Shown: positions 1 through 7,196 of the stretch, piece by piece
How positions within the stretch are numbered: the first letter of the stretch is position 1
Layout: each line of letters opens with the position of its first letter
DNA from: JBEGQX01 sp041180805
GTDB lineage: Bacteria; Planctomycetota; Planctomycetia; Gemmatales; Gemmataceae
Direction of reading: 5' to 3'
NCBI GenBank assembly: GCA_041180805.1
Contig: JBEGQX010000052.1
Span: forward strand, 1-7,196
Length of the DNA stretch: 7,196 nucleotides
Translations under genes and position numbers: made by a program
The notes under the pieces: generated by a model
The model's database searches: none
Told to the model about the DNA's origin: nothing
The model's input: the letters and a program-made list of their open reading frames with translations, nothing else

Positions 1-1154
1 GTTATTACCAGGCAAGGCCCCGCTTCCAATGGGATGCCTCGGGCAACGAGACCGAGGAAATGATTCTGCTTTCCAACCGCAGGTGGAATGATGACCGCCA
101 GCGTGATGCCTACAAGGATCGGGCCCGTGAGTTGCTTGGCCGCATACCTTACGACGACCCGGCTCAGGAAAAATTCCAAAAGGCGCTTCGCAAGCACGAG
201 AGGACCATCAAGGAAAGTCTTGCTGCCGATTCACAGTACCGCTTTGGTATTTCGTTGGAGACTCTTCTGAACGATCCGGGTGATGCCGCGCAGGGCCTTG
301 GCTCCATGAAGGAATTCTGGTCCCAGGCTTCCCTGCGGCCCCTGTCCCGCCAAATCGAGGAATTTCGCAGGAGCATCCTCTTTGGGGATCCCCTGGTCGT
401 GGGCAGGAAGATTGGCAAGGGTCGTGTGGCTGCTGTGCTTACCTCGGCGGGAACACGCCCAACAATACCAGGTGCAACCGATGGATGGAACGAATGGGGC
501 GCGGGAAACCCTGTTTCATGGAGCTACCCTGTTTTCCTGATGGATCTGCAAAGGCACCTCTCCGGCGAAGGCAGCGATCGCAACCGCCTGGTGGGTGATG
601 AAATTAAAATGTCCCTTGATGCTTCCCGTTATCAGCCCCGGGTGGCGGGTTCCTATTCTCTGCTCGAGGTTTCCGCGGTACCACAGAATCAACCGGCCCA
701 GCCACCCATTCGCCTGGCGGAGCAAGCGCTTTCACAAAAAGAAAACACCCTGGAATTCACGTTCAACCAGACAGAAAAACCCGGTAGCTGGCTGTTTGAA
801 TTCTTCCCCATCGCGCCAACGGAAGGGGCCAGCGCCCCACCTGCAGAATTGCAGGCATATGCATTCAATGTGGATGCCCAAGCCGAGGGCGACCTGCGCA
901 GGGCTCAACGGGAAAAGCTGGAGGCAAACCGCTTTGCATCCGACCCACGTGCCGGTAAAGTCCATGTGTGGAGCCCCGGTGACACCTACGATGCCCTGAA
1001 AAACCGCCTGCCAGATGCTTCCGAGTCGCCTTGGCTTTACCTGGTATTTCTGCTGGTTCTGATTGCGGAACAGGCGCTGGCGGTGCATTTGAGTTATCAC
1101 CTGCGAGGAGATGAGGGCACGAAAGTGCCACTGACGGGAGGCGTGCGCGCATGA
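1..1154 (+). CDS. BatA-like membrane protein, 3' part (5' truncated by window)
   Basis: The reading frame is open from base 3 to the TGA at 1152-1154, giving 383 residues of a longer protein. The first ATG, at base 60, is internal: 19 in-frame codons without a stop precede it, and no ribosome site is visible. Counting from that Met, residues 10-55 are a charged, probably helical stretch. Residues 119-169 hold a pattern I associate with planctomycete BatA-type proteins: GKGRVAAVLTSAGT, then WNEWG, then YPVFLMDLQRHLSG. Residues 180-275 look like a beta-sandwich. Residues 323-345 are one hydrophobic helix containing LVFLLVLIAEQALAV, followed by the basic tail HLSYHLR. In this family the missing N-terminus usually carries two membrane helices and a VWA-like domain. 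The basic tail suggests a cytoplasmic C-terminus with the bulk outside the membrane. The gene overlaps the next one by four bases, so the two are probably translated together. Being the 3' part of a coding gene is near certain; the family call is good but rests on C-terminal motifs only. Confidence 0.88.
   Translation, partial: YYQARPRFQWDASGNETEEMILLSNRRWNDDRQRDAYKDRARELLGRIPYDDPAQEKFQKALRKHERTIKESLAADSQYRFGISLETLLNDPGDAAQGLGSMKEFWSQASLRPLSRQIEEFRRSILFGDPLVVGRKIGKGRVAAVLTSAGTRPTIPGATDGWNEWGAGNPVSWSYPVFLMDLQRHLSGEGSDRNRLVGDEIKMSLDASRYQPRVAGSYSLLEVSAVPQNQPAQPPIRLAEQALSQKENTLEFTFNQTEKPGSWLFEFFPIAPTEGASAPPAELQAYAFNVDAQAEGDLRRAQREKLEANRFASDPRAGKVHVWSPGDTYDALKNRLPDASESPWLYLVFLLVLIAEQALAVHLSYHLRGDEGTKVPLTGGVRA
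1136..1154 (+). promoter_or_regulatory. Ribosome binding site and ATGA stop-start overlap
   Basis: GGGAGG at 1136-1141 lies nine bases before the ATG at 1151 and is a plausible Shine-Dalgarno sequence. The ATG shares the bases ATGA with the TGA that ends the upstream gene. This arrangement usually means translational coupling, so the two membrane proteins may be made in matched amounts. It also fixes the start of the 999-residue protein, because the predicted N-terminal membrane helices follow directly from this Met. Confidence 0.75.
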
Positions 1155-4150
1155 ACGAAAATGCCTCGCTTCAGGTGACGGAGTTTGTCTTCCGAAGACT
1201 GTCGGACCCCATTCGATTTTTTGGCAAAGAACTGCCCGGCTCGGTCTGGGTGGTGGTGCTGATTGCCGCCCTGGTTCTGGCCTTCTTTTACATTGGATGG
1301 ATGTATCTGCGTGATTCCCGGAGCATCGGGGTGTGGTGGGCTTCACTGCTTGGGCTGTCGCGATCGATTGTCTACGGTCTTCTGGCTTATGCTTTTTTGC
1401 TTCCCGCGGAGCAGACCTGGGAACAGCAGACCACGCGTTCGCGAGTGATAGCCGCCTTTGATGCGTCTGCCAGCATGACAGATACGGTGGATGACATTCC
1501 TTCGGAATCAGCCCCGCTGGACAAGCTGCCAACCCGCCAGGAAAAGGTGCGCAGGTTTCTGCTGGAAGGAACCCCCGACTTCCTGGCCACGCTGGAAAAA
1601 TCGAACCCCGTGTTTGCCTACAGGTTTGGCAAATCGCTGGATGATGATTATCTCGAGTTTCTGGACGGTGCCACGCTTCTGAAGGAAGACCGCGAGAAAC
1701 AAAAACAGGAAAATACGCCCGCCGCTTTGCCCTCCAGGTTTTCGCCGGAACAATGGCTGGCGTGGTTGTTTCCCACCAAGGATGTCAAACCCCCCGAGGA
1801 AACCAAGGAAGCTGATGCCGAACGCCTGAAGCGTTTGATAGAGTCGGGCAGGGTGCGTGCGGCCAATGGAGATTTTCAGGGTACGAATCTGGTGGACAGC
1901 CTTTCAGGAATTGTTCAGCGTGAGATGAACCACATGGTGCAGGGGGTCATCGTATTTTCTGATGGCCGTGGCACGGAAGGATCGGTTCAGGCACTAAGAG
2001 ATCTCGAGGAAAGATGCCAGGCGGCCCGAATACCCATATTTGTGGTGGCGGTTGGCGACGATCGTCCCAGAATTCGCACCGAGATTGCGGACATTCGCGC
2101 CCCATCCCGTGTTCAGCCGGAAGATCGTTTCCGCGTGGTGGTGGAGGTTGTTGGAGAGGGTCTTTCTGAAAAGGAATTCACACCCTACCTGGACATCACC
2201 CATGCAAGGCGTAACCAGTCTGGCAAAGAGGAACCACTGGACATAGTGCTTGAGGAAGCCGTGGCGGGTTCCGCGGAAAAGTCTCGTATCCTCCTGGGAA
2301 ACAAAGTCACTCTTACAGGGCCGACAACCCGGTTCGATCGTGGAACCCCGCCCCGCGCTGAAGTTGAATTTACCCTGGATGCCGCCACGCTGGCAAAGGC
2401 CGCGCTTCGTGAAGGTGATCTCATGGGCAAAAAATGGGTTTTAGCCCAGACCCCCGATAGCGAAATTCGCCTTTCCGCCCGGGTGCCAAGAGACAAGGCC
2501 GAGATCAGCGCCGACAGGGAATCCCGCAAAGGCCCGGTTGAGCTTCGCATTATTGACAAGCCGCTAAGGGTACTGCTGGTTGCCAGCGGCCCGATGAGGG
2601 ATTACCAGTTTGTGCGAACCCTGCTTGTGCGCGAAACGGAAAAGAAGCGGGCCGAGCTTTCCATCTTGTTGCAGAATCCCCCCGGCAGAACGGACAGAAG
2701 ACTGGGTGTGGTGCAGGATATACCACCAGAGAGGTTGTTGAGCCGTTTCCCTGACCAGTACGATTCCAACAACCCCGACCCTGCGGAGAAGATTTACGAC
2801 CTGGCCTCGTACGATGCGATCATAGCCTTTGATCCCGACTGGAAGCAGGTAAACGATGCATCCATGAAGCTGTTGCGAACCTGGGTGGAAAAAGGTGGTG
2901 GCCTTATTGTGGTTGCAGGCCCCCTGCACACCTTGGAGCTTGCCCGTCCGGGTCAGGAACGTGAAAGACTGAAGCCTGTTCTGGATCTTTACCCCGTGGT
3001 ACTGAAGGATATCCGCATAGAGGAAATGGACAGAAAGGCAGATTCCCCCTGGCCGCTTCGATTCGATGGCGCCACGCCCGACATGGAATTTCTGAAACTG
3101 GATGAGGGCGAGAACGCCCAGTTCCTGAAGGATTGGGAAAAGTATTTCAATGTGGAGGGCAAGGAGGGGCAGCCCAAGCGTGGTTTCTATAGTTTCTATC
3201 CCGTGGAACAGGCCAAGACTGGTTCGCTGGTGGTGGCCCGATTTGCCGACCCCCAGGTGAAGTTGAAGGATGGCAAGGAGCAACCATTTGTGGTTATCAG
3301 CGATCCATCCAGTGGCAAAAGAGTGGTGTGGGTTGGCTCTGGCGAGGTATGGCGTTTGCGGCAGTATCGCGAACAATACTTTGAAAGATTCTGGTTGAAG
3401 CTAGCGCGCTACGCGGCTGCCGGCGCGACAGGCAAAGATAGCAGGCGAATTTCACCCTACCTTGGCGGCCCCTACCTGGCCAATCGCTTCATCGAGTTTG
3501 AGGCCCGTATTGATGACCGTGGCGGCAGGCCGCTGGGCGTTAATGCGAAGCCACCAAGGGTCTTGATCAATCCACCGGCAGGAGTTCCCGCTTCCGAGAT
3601 TCCCCGAGAGGTGGTGATGACACCGCGAGCGGGTTCCGATGGTGTGTTCCGCGCAAGGTTCCTGGTGAAATCCCCCGGAAGGTACGAGGTGATATTCGAT
3701 GTGCCTGAAACCGGTGACAAACTGCCGGGCAATTACATCGTCGTTGAACAACCCGATCCCGAGAAGGAAAATGTGCGTCCGGATTTCTCGCTGCTTTACC
3801 AGTTGGCCAGCCCCGCTCAAATGGTGCTGCCCAGACTTTCAGATACGGATCGAGAGACACTGAAACAAAGGTTACAACCGCCCGCAGGCCTTAACACCCA
3901 GGAAAAACAGGGTGAACAACCGATGAAGCTGTTCTTCGACCTTCGCAGCGCTTCGCTTATTCCATTATGCATGAAGACGGATATCAAGGAGATGCGCAAC
4001 CGCGGGCCGGTACGCGACTTGTGGGATGATGGTTTTACCCTTTGGACATCTTCGCAGGGTAAACCGGTGAAGATATCCTGGCTGCTTTTGGTGGTGGTGG
4101 GCTTGCTTTCCTTTGAATGGCTGACACGCAAACTGCTGCGCATTGCCTGA
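1151..4150 (+). CDS. VWA domain protein with glutamine-amidotransferase-like domain, membrane anchored
   Basis: This complete 999-residue protein is probably a binding or scaffold component of a MoxR-VWA system in the cell envelope. Residues 32-53 and about 62-84 are hydrophobic helices joined by a basic loop (YLRDSRS). The VWA domain runs from about 97 to 305 and keeps a full metal site: DASAS at 104-108 (D104, S106, S108), T245 in GTNL and D271 in FSDGR. Residues 165-235 form a charged stretch inserted within it. Residues 310-465 are beta-rich and probably Ig-like. Residues 470-760 resemble the class I glutamine-amidotransferase-like fold (PLRVLLVASG near 471, KGGGLIVVAG at 581-590) but contain no cysteine, so amidotransferase chemistry is not expected. 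Residues 770-865 look like another beta domain, and 975-990 form a C-terminal membrane helix followed by a basic tail. The basic loop and basic tail place the large domains in the periplasm. The four arginine/lysine residues before the first helix do not fit this rule well. Family membership is secure; the biological role is not known from sequence. Confidence 0.95.
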   Translation: MNENASLQVTEFVFRRLSDPIRFFGKELPGSVWVVVLIAALVLAFFYIGWMYLRDSRSIGVWWASLLGLSRSIVYGLLAYAFLLPAEQTWEQQTTRSRVIAAFDASASMTDTVDDIPSESAPLDKLPTRQEKVRRFLLEGTPDFLATLEKSNPVFAYRFGKSLDDDYLEFLDGATLLKEDREKQKQENTPAALPSRFSPEQWLAWLFPTKDVKPPEETKEADAERLKRLIESGRVRAANGDFQGTNLVDSLSGIVQREMNHMVQGVIVFSDGRGTEGSVQALRDLEERCQAARIPIFVVAVGDDRPRIRTEIADIRAPSRVQPEDRFRVVVEVVGEGLSEKEFTPYLDITHARRNQSGKEEPLDIVLEEAVAGSAEKSRILLGNKVTLTGPTTRFDRGTPPRAEVEFTLDAATLAKAALREGDLMGKKWVLAQTPDSEIRLSARVPRDKAEISADRESRKGPVELRIIDKPLRVLLVASGPMRDYQFVRTLLVRETEKKRAELSILLQNPPGRTDRRLGVVQDIPPERLLSRFPDQYDSNNPDPAEKIYDLASYDAIIAFDPDWKQVNDASMKLLRTWVEKGGGLIVVAGPLHTLELARPGQERERLKPVLDLYPVVLKDIRIEEMDRKADSPWPLRFDGATPDMEFLKLDEGENAQFLKDWEKYFNVEGKEGQPKRGFYSFYPVEQAKTGSLVVARFADPQVKLKDGKEQPFVVISDPSSGKRVVWVGSGEVWRLRQYREQYFERFWLKLARYAAAGATGKDSRRISPYLGGPYLANRFIEFEARIDDRGGRPLGVNAKPPRVLINPPAGVPASEIPREVVMTPRAGSDGVFRARFLVKSPGRYEVIFDVPETGDKLPGNYIVVEQPDPEKENVRPDFSLLYQLASPAQMVLPRLSDTDRETLKQRLQPPAGLNTQEKQGEQPMKLFFDLRSASLIPLCMKTDIKEMRNRGPVRDLWDDGFTLWTSSQGKPVKISWLLLVVVGLLSFEWLTRKLLRIA

Positions 4151-4173
4151 CGGAAGATACTTGCGGAAAACTC
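4151..4173 (+). other. Short intergenic gap with weak ribosome site
   Basis: Only 23 bases separate the TGA at 4148-4150 from the next ATG at 4174. The nearest purine-rich run is GCGGAAAA at 4163-4170, a weak Shine-Dalgarno match. CGGAAG at 4151-4156 is too far upstream to be ideal. There is no room for a terminator hairpin plus promoter, and I see none, so the third gene is probably on the same transcript as the first two. Confidence 0.6.
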
Positions 4174-7100
4174 ATGGCGAACGACCTTCCAAGCACTGAC
4201 AATCTGGGAACCCTGCGGGGGCCGTTGGATGTATTGCGCCAGCGAATCCGGAAATACATTCTGCTGGATGCGGTCTTTGGAATTGTTTGCTTTGTTGCCG
4301 CCTGGATCTGGATCGACCTGGCGATTGATTATGGGGTGTTTCGATTGTTTGGTGTTGATCTGGTTCAGGTTCTGCCCCGCTATTTCCGCATTGCTGCTCT
4401 TCTGTTTATGGTCGGTGGTTTTGGCTGGCTGCTGCTGCGCAATTTATTTCTCAGGTTTCGAACCGAGCTAAGGGATGAAGCCCTGGCAATTTCGCTTGAA
4501 AGACAATTCCCAGGCAGCCTGGGCGACCGTTTGATTACCGCCATTCAACTGGCCGACCCGGTTCGGGCCCGCGAAAGAGGTGCCTCTGCCGAAATGGTTC
4601 AACAAACCGTAATGGAAGCAGCCCAGATTGTTGGCACCCTGAACCTCGACCAGACACTGGACTGGCAAAGGCTGAAAGTTCTGGCCCGTCGGTGTCTTCA
4701 TTTCACCTTTGGTGGGTATCTGCTGGGGCTGTTACTTTTTGTGGCTGGCGCCGCACCCGCAGCACCAGAGGGAGAGACATCCCCCGGGGCTGTCACCCTG
4801 TATCACGATACGTTGATTACCTGGGCCGAGCGAGATCTTCTAGTTCGTAATATCATCTGGCCCCGCCATGCATTTGTGGAAGTGATTGGTTTTCCAGATA
4901 GCGGGACCGTTCGTGTTGGCAGGGATGCGCCACCTTATGCACTTCAGGCCCGAGCGGTTCATCACGCGGTGGCAGGCAGGGCTTCGGGGCGGGCGGTGGA
5001 ACGATTCCGGGAATATCTGCAAAAGCAGAACTTGGAATCCGAAAGCGCGGTAAACCTGTTCGGTCGCAGACCTCCAGAGGGTTGGCGCGCCATCACTTTT
5101 TTTGATCTTCCGGATTGGGTATCTGCTCCGTTGCCAGAATTGGGAAATCTACCTGCCGACCTGAAACCCGCCCGGGCGGCCGAGGCCATTACCCTGGATG
5201 AGATCGAGGTCTATCTGGAAAAAACCCAGGCAGAATCAGAGTCACTTGCACAGCTACGCAAGGCGTTGGAGGAAATTCGTACCCGGGAAAAGAGCAGTCT
5301 ATATCGAAGAAAACTACGGCTTTTGAAGGTGCCGGATCAAGTGCTGGTAAGGTCTTGGGGTGCTTCCACAAGCAACAACATGACATTGCAGCGCGGCGCG
5401 GGTAATGAGTTTACCGGGCTGATGGCCGATCTGCGAGAGACGGTGGATTTCACGCTGGAAGCGGTGGACTATCGAACCTCTGCCAGAAGATTGCAGCTTG
5501 TGCCGCCTCCCATGCTTTTGAAACTGATGGTACAGGAAAGTCATCCTGCTTATCTTTACCACCGCACCGAGGTTGAGGCCGATGGCACCGCACTGAAGGG
5601 ACTCAAGCAGGTGTTTGAGGCGCAGGATATGCTGCAACCGGGTTCCGATATGAGTCGTATTTCGGTGCCCGAAGGTAGCGATGTGAAGGTGACAGCTTCG
5701 TGTGATACCGATATCAAACAAATTCGTGCCGTGTTGAAGGATGGAAGCAAGGCTTCGGGCTTGAGCCCGGTTTTGACGGATCCAAAAACTTTTGGATTTG
5801 AAGTGACTAATATTCGCGAGGAGAGAACCTTTTACCTTGAATATGAGGATGCCGAGGGCGTTCTTGGCCGCAGGGGTGTGGTGATCAAGCCAAAGGCGGA
5901 TGACCCCCCCGTGGTGGACTTCGAGGTGGATTCACTCAGGCGAACCAAGGATGGTTTTTTGGTGACTCCGCTGGCGCGAATTCCCATCAAGGGGAACGCA
6001 TCGGATGCCCATGGGCTTGGTCAGGTGCGCTACGCGTACAATTCCCGCAAGATCGAGACCGAGGCGCTGGATGTCAAATCCCTGTTTTTGCTTTCTTCCA
6101 TCACCCAGTTCATTCCCACAGAGGGTTCTGGGGTAAGGTCGCTGGCATTTCTGGGCGCGGTACTGCCTGCTGGAAAACCAAAAGAAACCGAGCTGGCCAA
6201 AGATCAGCGCTATTTCAATCTGCCCTCTTTCCGGGCCCTATTGGCAGCAAACCCGGGTGAACTGAAACCTCTTGCTGAAATTCAAAAACAGTTGGCCAAC
6301 CCGATCAAACTTTCCCAAAGACCATCCATCACGAGATCTTTCCAGATTCAGCCGGATAACTTCGAAAACATTGAAGAAGAACCCAAATCTGATTTCCCAC
6401 TGTGGAAGCAGGGTCTGGCACAGCCCGGTGGTTCAGGCAGTTATCAACCAAGATTCCGCATGGAGCTTTGGCTTGAGGCTTTGGATCACGATGTGGAAAC
6501 CGGCCCGCACCTGGTTGCAAGCAAGGATCGCTATTTGTTCCTGGTGGTGCCCGAGGCGGATCTTCTGGCGGAGATCGGTCGCGAGGAAGAAAAACACAAG
6601 GTGGCCTTGGAAACTGTCAAAGGTCAGTTGCTGGAGGCCGAGGCCAGACTGGGTCTTACGGGCCTGGATCTTTCCTCCCCGGGCGTGACGGCGGCTCAGT
6701 TGGGCCCCATGGTTGCCCGCAGCGAGGAAATTGAACGATCGCTTGAAACCCGGCAGGCAGCGGTGGCAGAGGTGCTGGATGCCTATGTTCGCATCCTTCG
6801 CGAAATGAAACTAAACCGGGTGGAAGCGGACAGGCAAAAAAGGGTGTTTGAAACCATCCACGAACCGCTGCGAAAGATCATGGGGGTGGAGTTCCCGGCC
6901 ACCACCCGGGCCATGGTGGATTTTCGCTCCAATCTGGATGATGCCGCCAAGCCATTGCCCCAGAGGCTGATAGCGGGCAGGGAATCTTTGCAGGCCGCCA
7001 GAACCCAGTTCAAGAGGTTGCTAACTGCGATTGATGAGGTGCTTGCAGCCATGGGTACTCTGACAGATATCAACAAACTGGTGGCCACCCTCCGCGCCAT

Positions 7101-7196
7101 TGAGGAAGAAGAACGCAAGCAGTATGACCTCATCCAGAAGATTCACGAGGAACTTGTCAAGAAAACCCTCGAGGATGTCCTCAACCCGGGGAAGTA
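4174..7196 (+). CDS. DUF4175-like large membrane protein with Ig-like and coiled-coil regions (3' end at window edge)
   Basis: The frame is open from the ATG at 4174 to the window edge: 1007 codons plus TA. The first ATG is chosen because the next in-frame Met (residue 79) lies inside a membrane helix. Residues 29-49, 70-90 and about 175-194 are hydrophobic helices. Basic residues before the first (RQRIRK), after the second (RFRTELR) and before the third (RLKVLARR) put residues 1-28 and 91-174 in the cytoplasm and everything after 195 in the periplasm. Residues 92-128 (DEALAISLERQFPGSLGDRL) match a pattern I recall from DUF4175-like planctomycete proteins. Residues 341-385 are probably helical. 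Two Ig-like beta regions follow at about 489-575 and 576-630, the second with the motif TPLARIPIKGNASDAHGLG. A late strand region at 764-795 contains WLEALDHDVETGP. Residues 796-1007 are charged and mostly helical, probably a coiled coil. No catalytic motif is visible; a structural role in an envelope complex is inferred. The coding call is very sure and the family name moderately so. Confidence 0.93.
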   Translation, partial: MANDLPSTDNLGTLRGPLDVLRQRIRKYILLDAVFGIVCFVAAWIWIDLAIDYGVFRLFGVDLVQVLPRYFRIAALLFMVGGFGWLLLRNLFLRFRTELRDEALAISLERQFPGSLGDRLITAIQLADPVRARERGASAEMVQQTVMEAAQIVGTLNLDQTLDWQRLKVLARRCLHFTFGGYLLGLLLFVAGAAPAAPEGETSPGAVTLYHDTLITWAERDLLVRNIIWPRHAFVEVIGFPDSGTVRVGRDAPPYALQARAVHHAVAGRASGRAVERFREYLQKQNLESESAVNLFGRRPPEGWRAITFFDLPDWVSAPLPELGNLPADLKPARAAEAITLDEIEVYLEKTQAESESLAQLRKALEEIRTREKSSLYRRKLRLLKVPDQVLVRSWGASTSNNMTLQRGAGNEFTGLMADLRETVDFTLEAVDYRTSARRLQLVPPPMLLKLMVQESHPAYLYHRTEVEADGTALKGLKQVFEAQDMLQPGSDMSRISVPEGSDVKVTASCDTDIKQIRAVLKDGSKASGLSPVLTDPKTFGFEVTNIREERTFYLEYEDAEGVLGRRGVVIKPKADDPPVVDFEVDSLRRTKDGFLVTPLARIPIKGNASDAHGLGQVRYAYNSRKIETEALDVKSLFLLSSITQFIPTEGSGVRSLAFLGAVLPAGKPKETELAKDQRYFNLPSFRALLAANPGELKPLAEIQKQLANPIKLSQRPSITRSFQIQPDNFENIEEEPKSDFPLWKQGLAQPGGSGSYQPRFRMELWLEALDHDVETGPHLVASKDRYLFLVVPEADLLAEIGREEEKHKVALETVKGQLLEAEARLGLTGLDLSSPGVTAAQLGPMVARSEEIERSLETRQAAVAEVLDAYVRILREMKLNRVEADRQKRVFETIHEPLRKIMGVEFPATTRAMVDFRSNLDDAAKPLPQRLIAGRESLQAARTQFKRLLTAIDEVLAAMGTLTDINKLVATLRAIEEEERKQYDLIQKIHEELVKKTLEDVLNPGK

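Noticed and set aside
60..62. ATG at base 60 as the true start of the first gene
   Set aside because: The frame is open upstream to the window edge, there is no Shine-Dalgarno sequence before it, and the product would lack the N-terminal membrane helices and VWA-like domain expected for this family.
732..1532. 266-codon open frame on the minus strand
   Set aside because: It lies antisense across the end of the BatA-like gene and the start of the VWA gene, both of which have clear domain and membrane-helix signals. Its translation is rich in Pro, Arg, Cys and His with no recognisable motif, as expected of a shadow frame.
2564..3376. 270-codon open frame on the minus strand
   Set aside because: It is fully antisense to the GATase-like domain of the VWA protein. 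The translation is His- and Gln-rich with no domain-like pattern, and no independent ribosome site was seen.
4080..4108. GGTGGTGGT-like simple repeat
   Set aside because: The GTG/GGT runs encode the Val- and Gly-rich C-terminal membrane helix of the VWA protein. Similar runs occur elsewhere in the window, so they are codon bias rather than a repeat element.
4229..4471. 80-codon plus-strand frame with hydrophobic content
   Set aside because: Its apparent membrane-like sequence is a by-product of reading the first two membrane helices of the third gene in another frame. The true frame has correctly placed basic flanks.
6272..6688. 138-codon plus-strand frame within the third gene
   Set aside because: It is out of frame with the 1007-codon gene, which is continuous through this region and carries the family motif. 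The alternative translation is rich in Trp, Arg and Ser, typical of a shifted frame.

Overview
The window carries three same-strand genes, packed end to end, with almost no non-coding DNA. The base composition is moderately GC-rich (mid-50s % by eye). The combination and order of proteins is what I associate with Planctomycetes of the Gemmata/Pirellula type: a BatA-like membrane protein, then a VWA protein with a glutamine-amidotransferase-like domain, then a large DUF4175-like membrane protein with a coiled coil. This phylum call rests on remembered family resemblance, not on a marker gene or a search.

Layout. Bases 1-1154 hold the 3' part of a BatA-like gene whose start lies before the window. 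It ends in a single C-terminal membrane helix. Bases 1151-4150 hold a complete 999-residue VWA protein. It has two N-terminal membrane helices, a VWA domain with a full MIDAS metal site, a beta-rich linker, a cysteine-free GATase-like domain and a C-terminal membrane helix. It overlaps the previous gene by four bases (ATGA). After a 23-base gap, bases 4174-7196 hold a third gene that stays open to the window edge: 1007 codons plus the bases TA. It encodes three membrane helices, Ig-like beta domains and a long charged helical C-terminal part.

How they may work together. Charge distribution around the membrane helices puts the large domains of the second and third proteins in the periplasm, and the first protein probably has the same orientation. 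In this family the genes usually follow a MoxR AAA+ ATPase and a DUF58 protein. The likely picture is therefore a membrane-anchored MoxR-VWA type complex, in which VWA and Ig-like domains bind partners outside the cytoplasmic membrane while an ATPase acts inside. That role is inferred. No substrate, pathway or phenotype can be read from the sequence.

I saw no RNA genes, mobile elements, CRISPR arrays, tandem repeats, promoters or terminators. The window looks like the interior of one operon.
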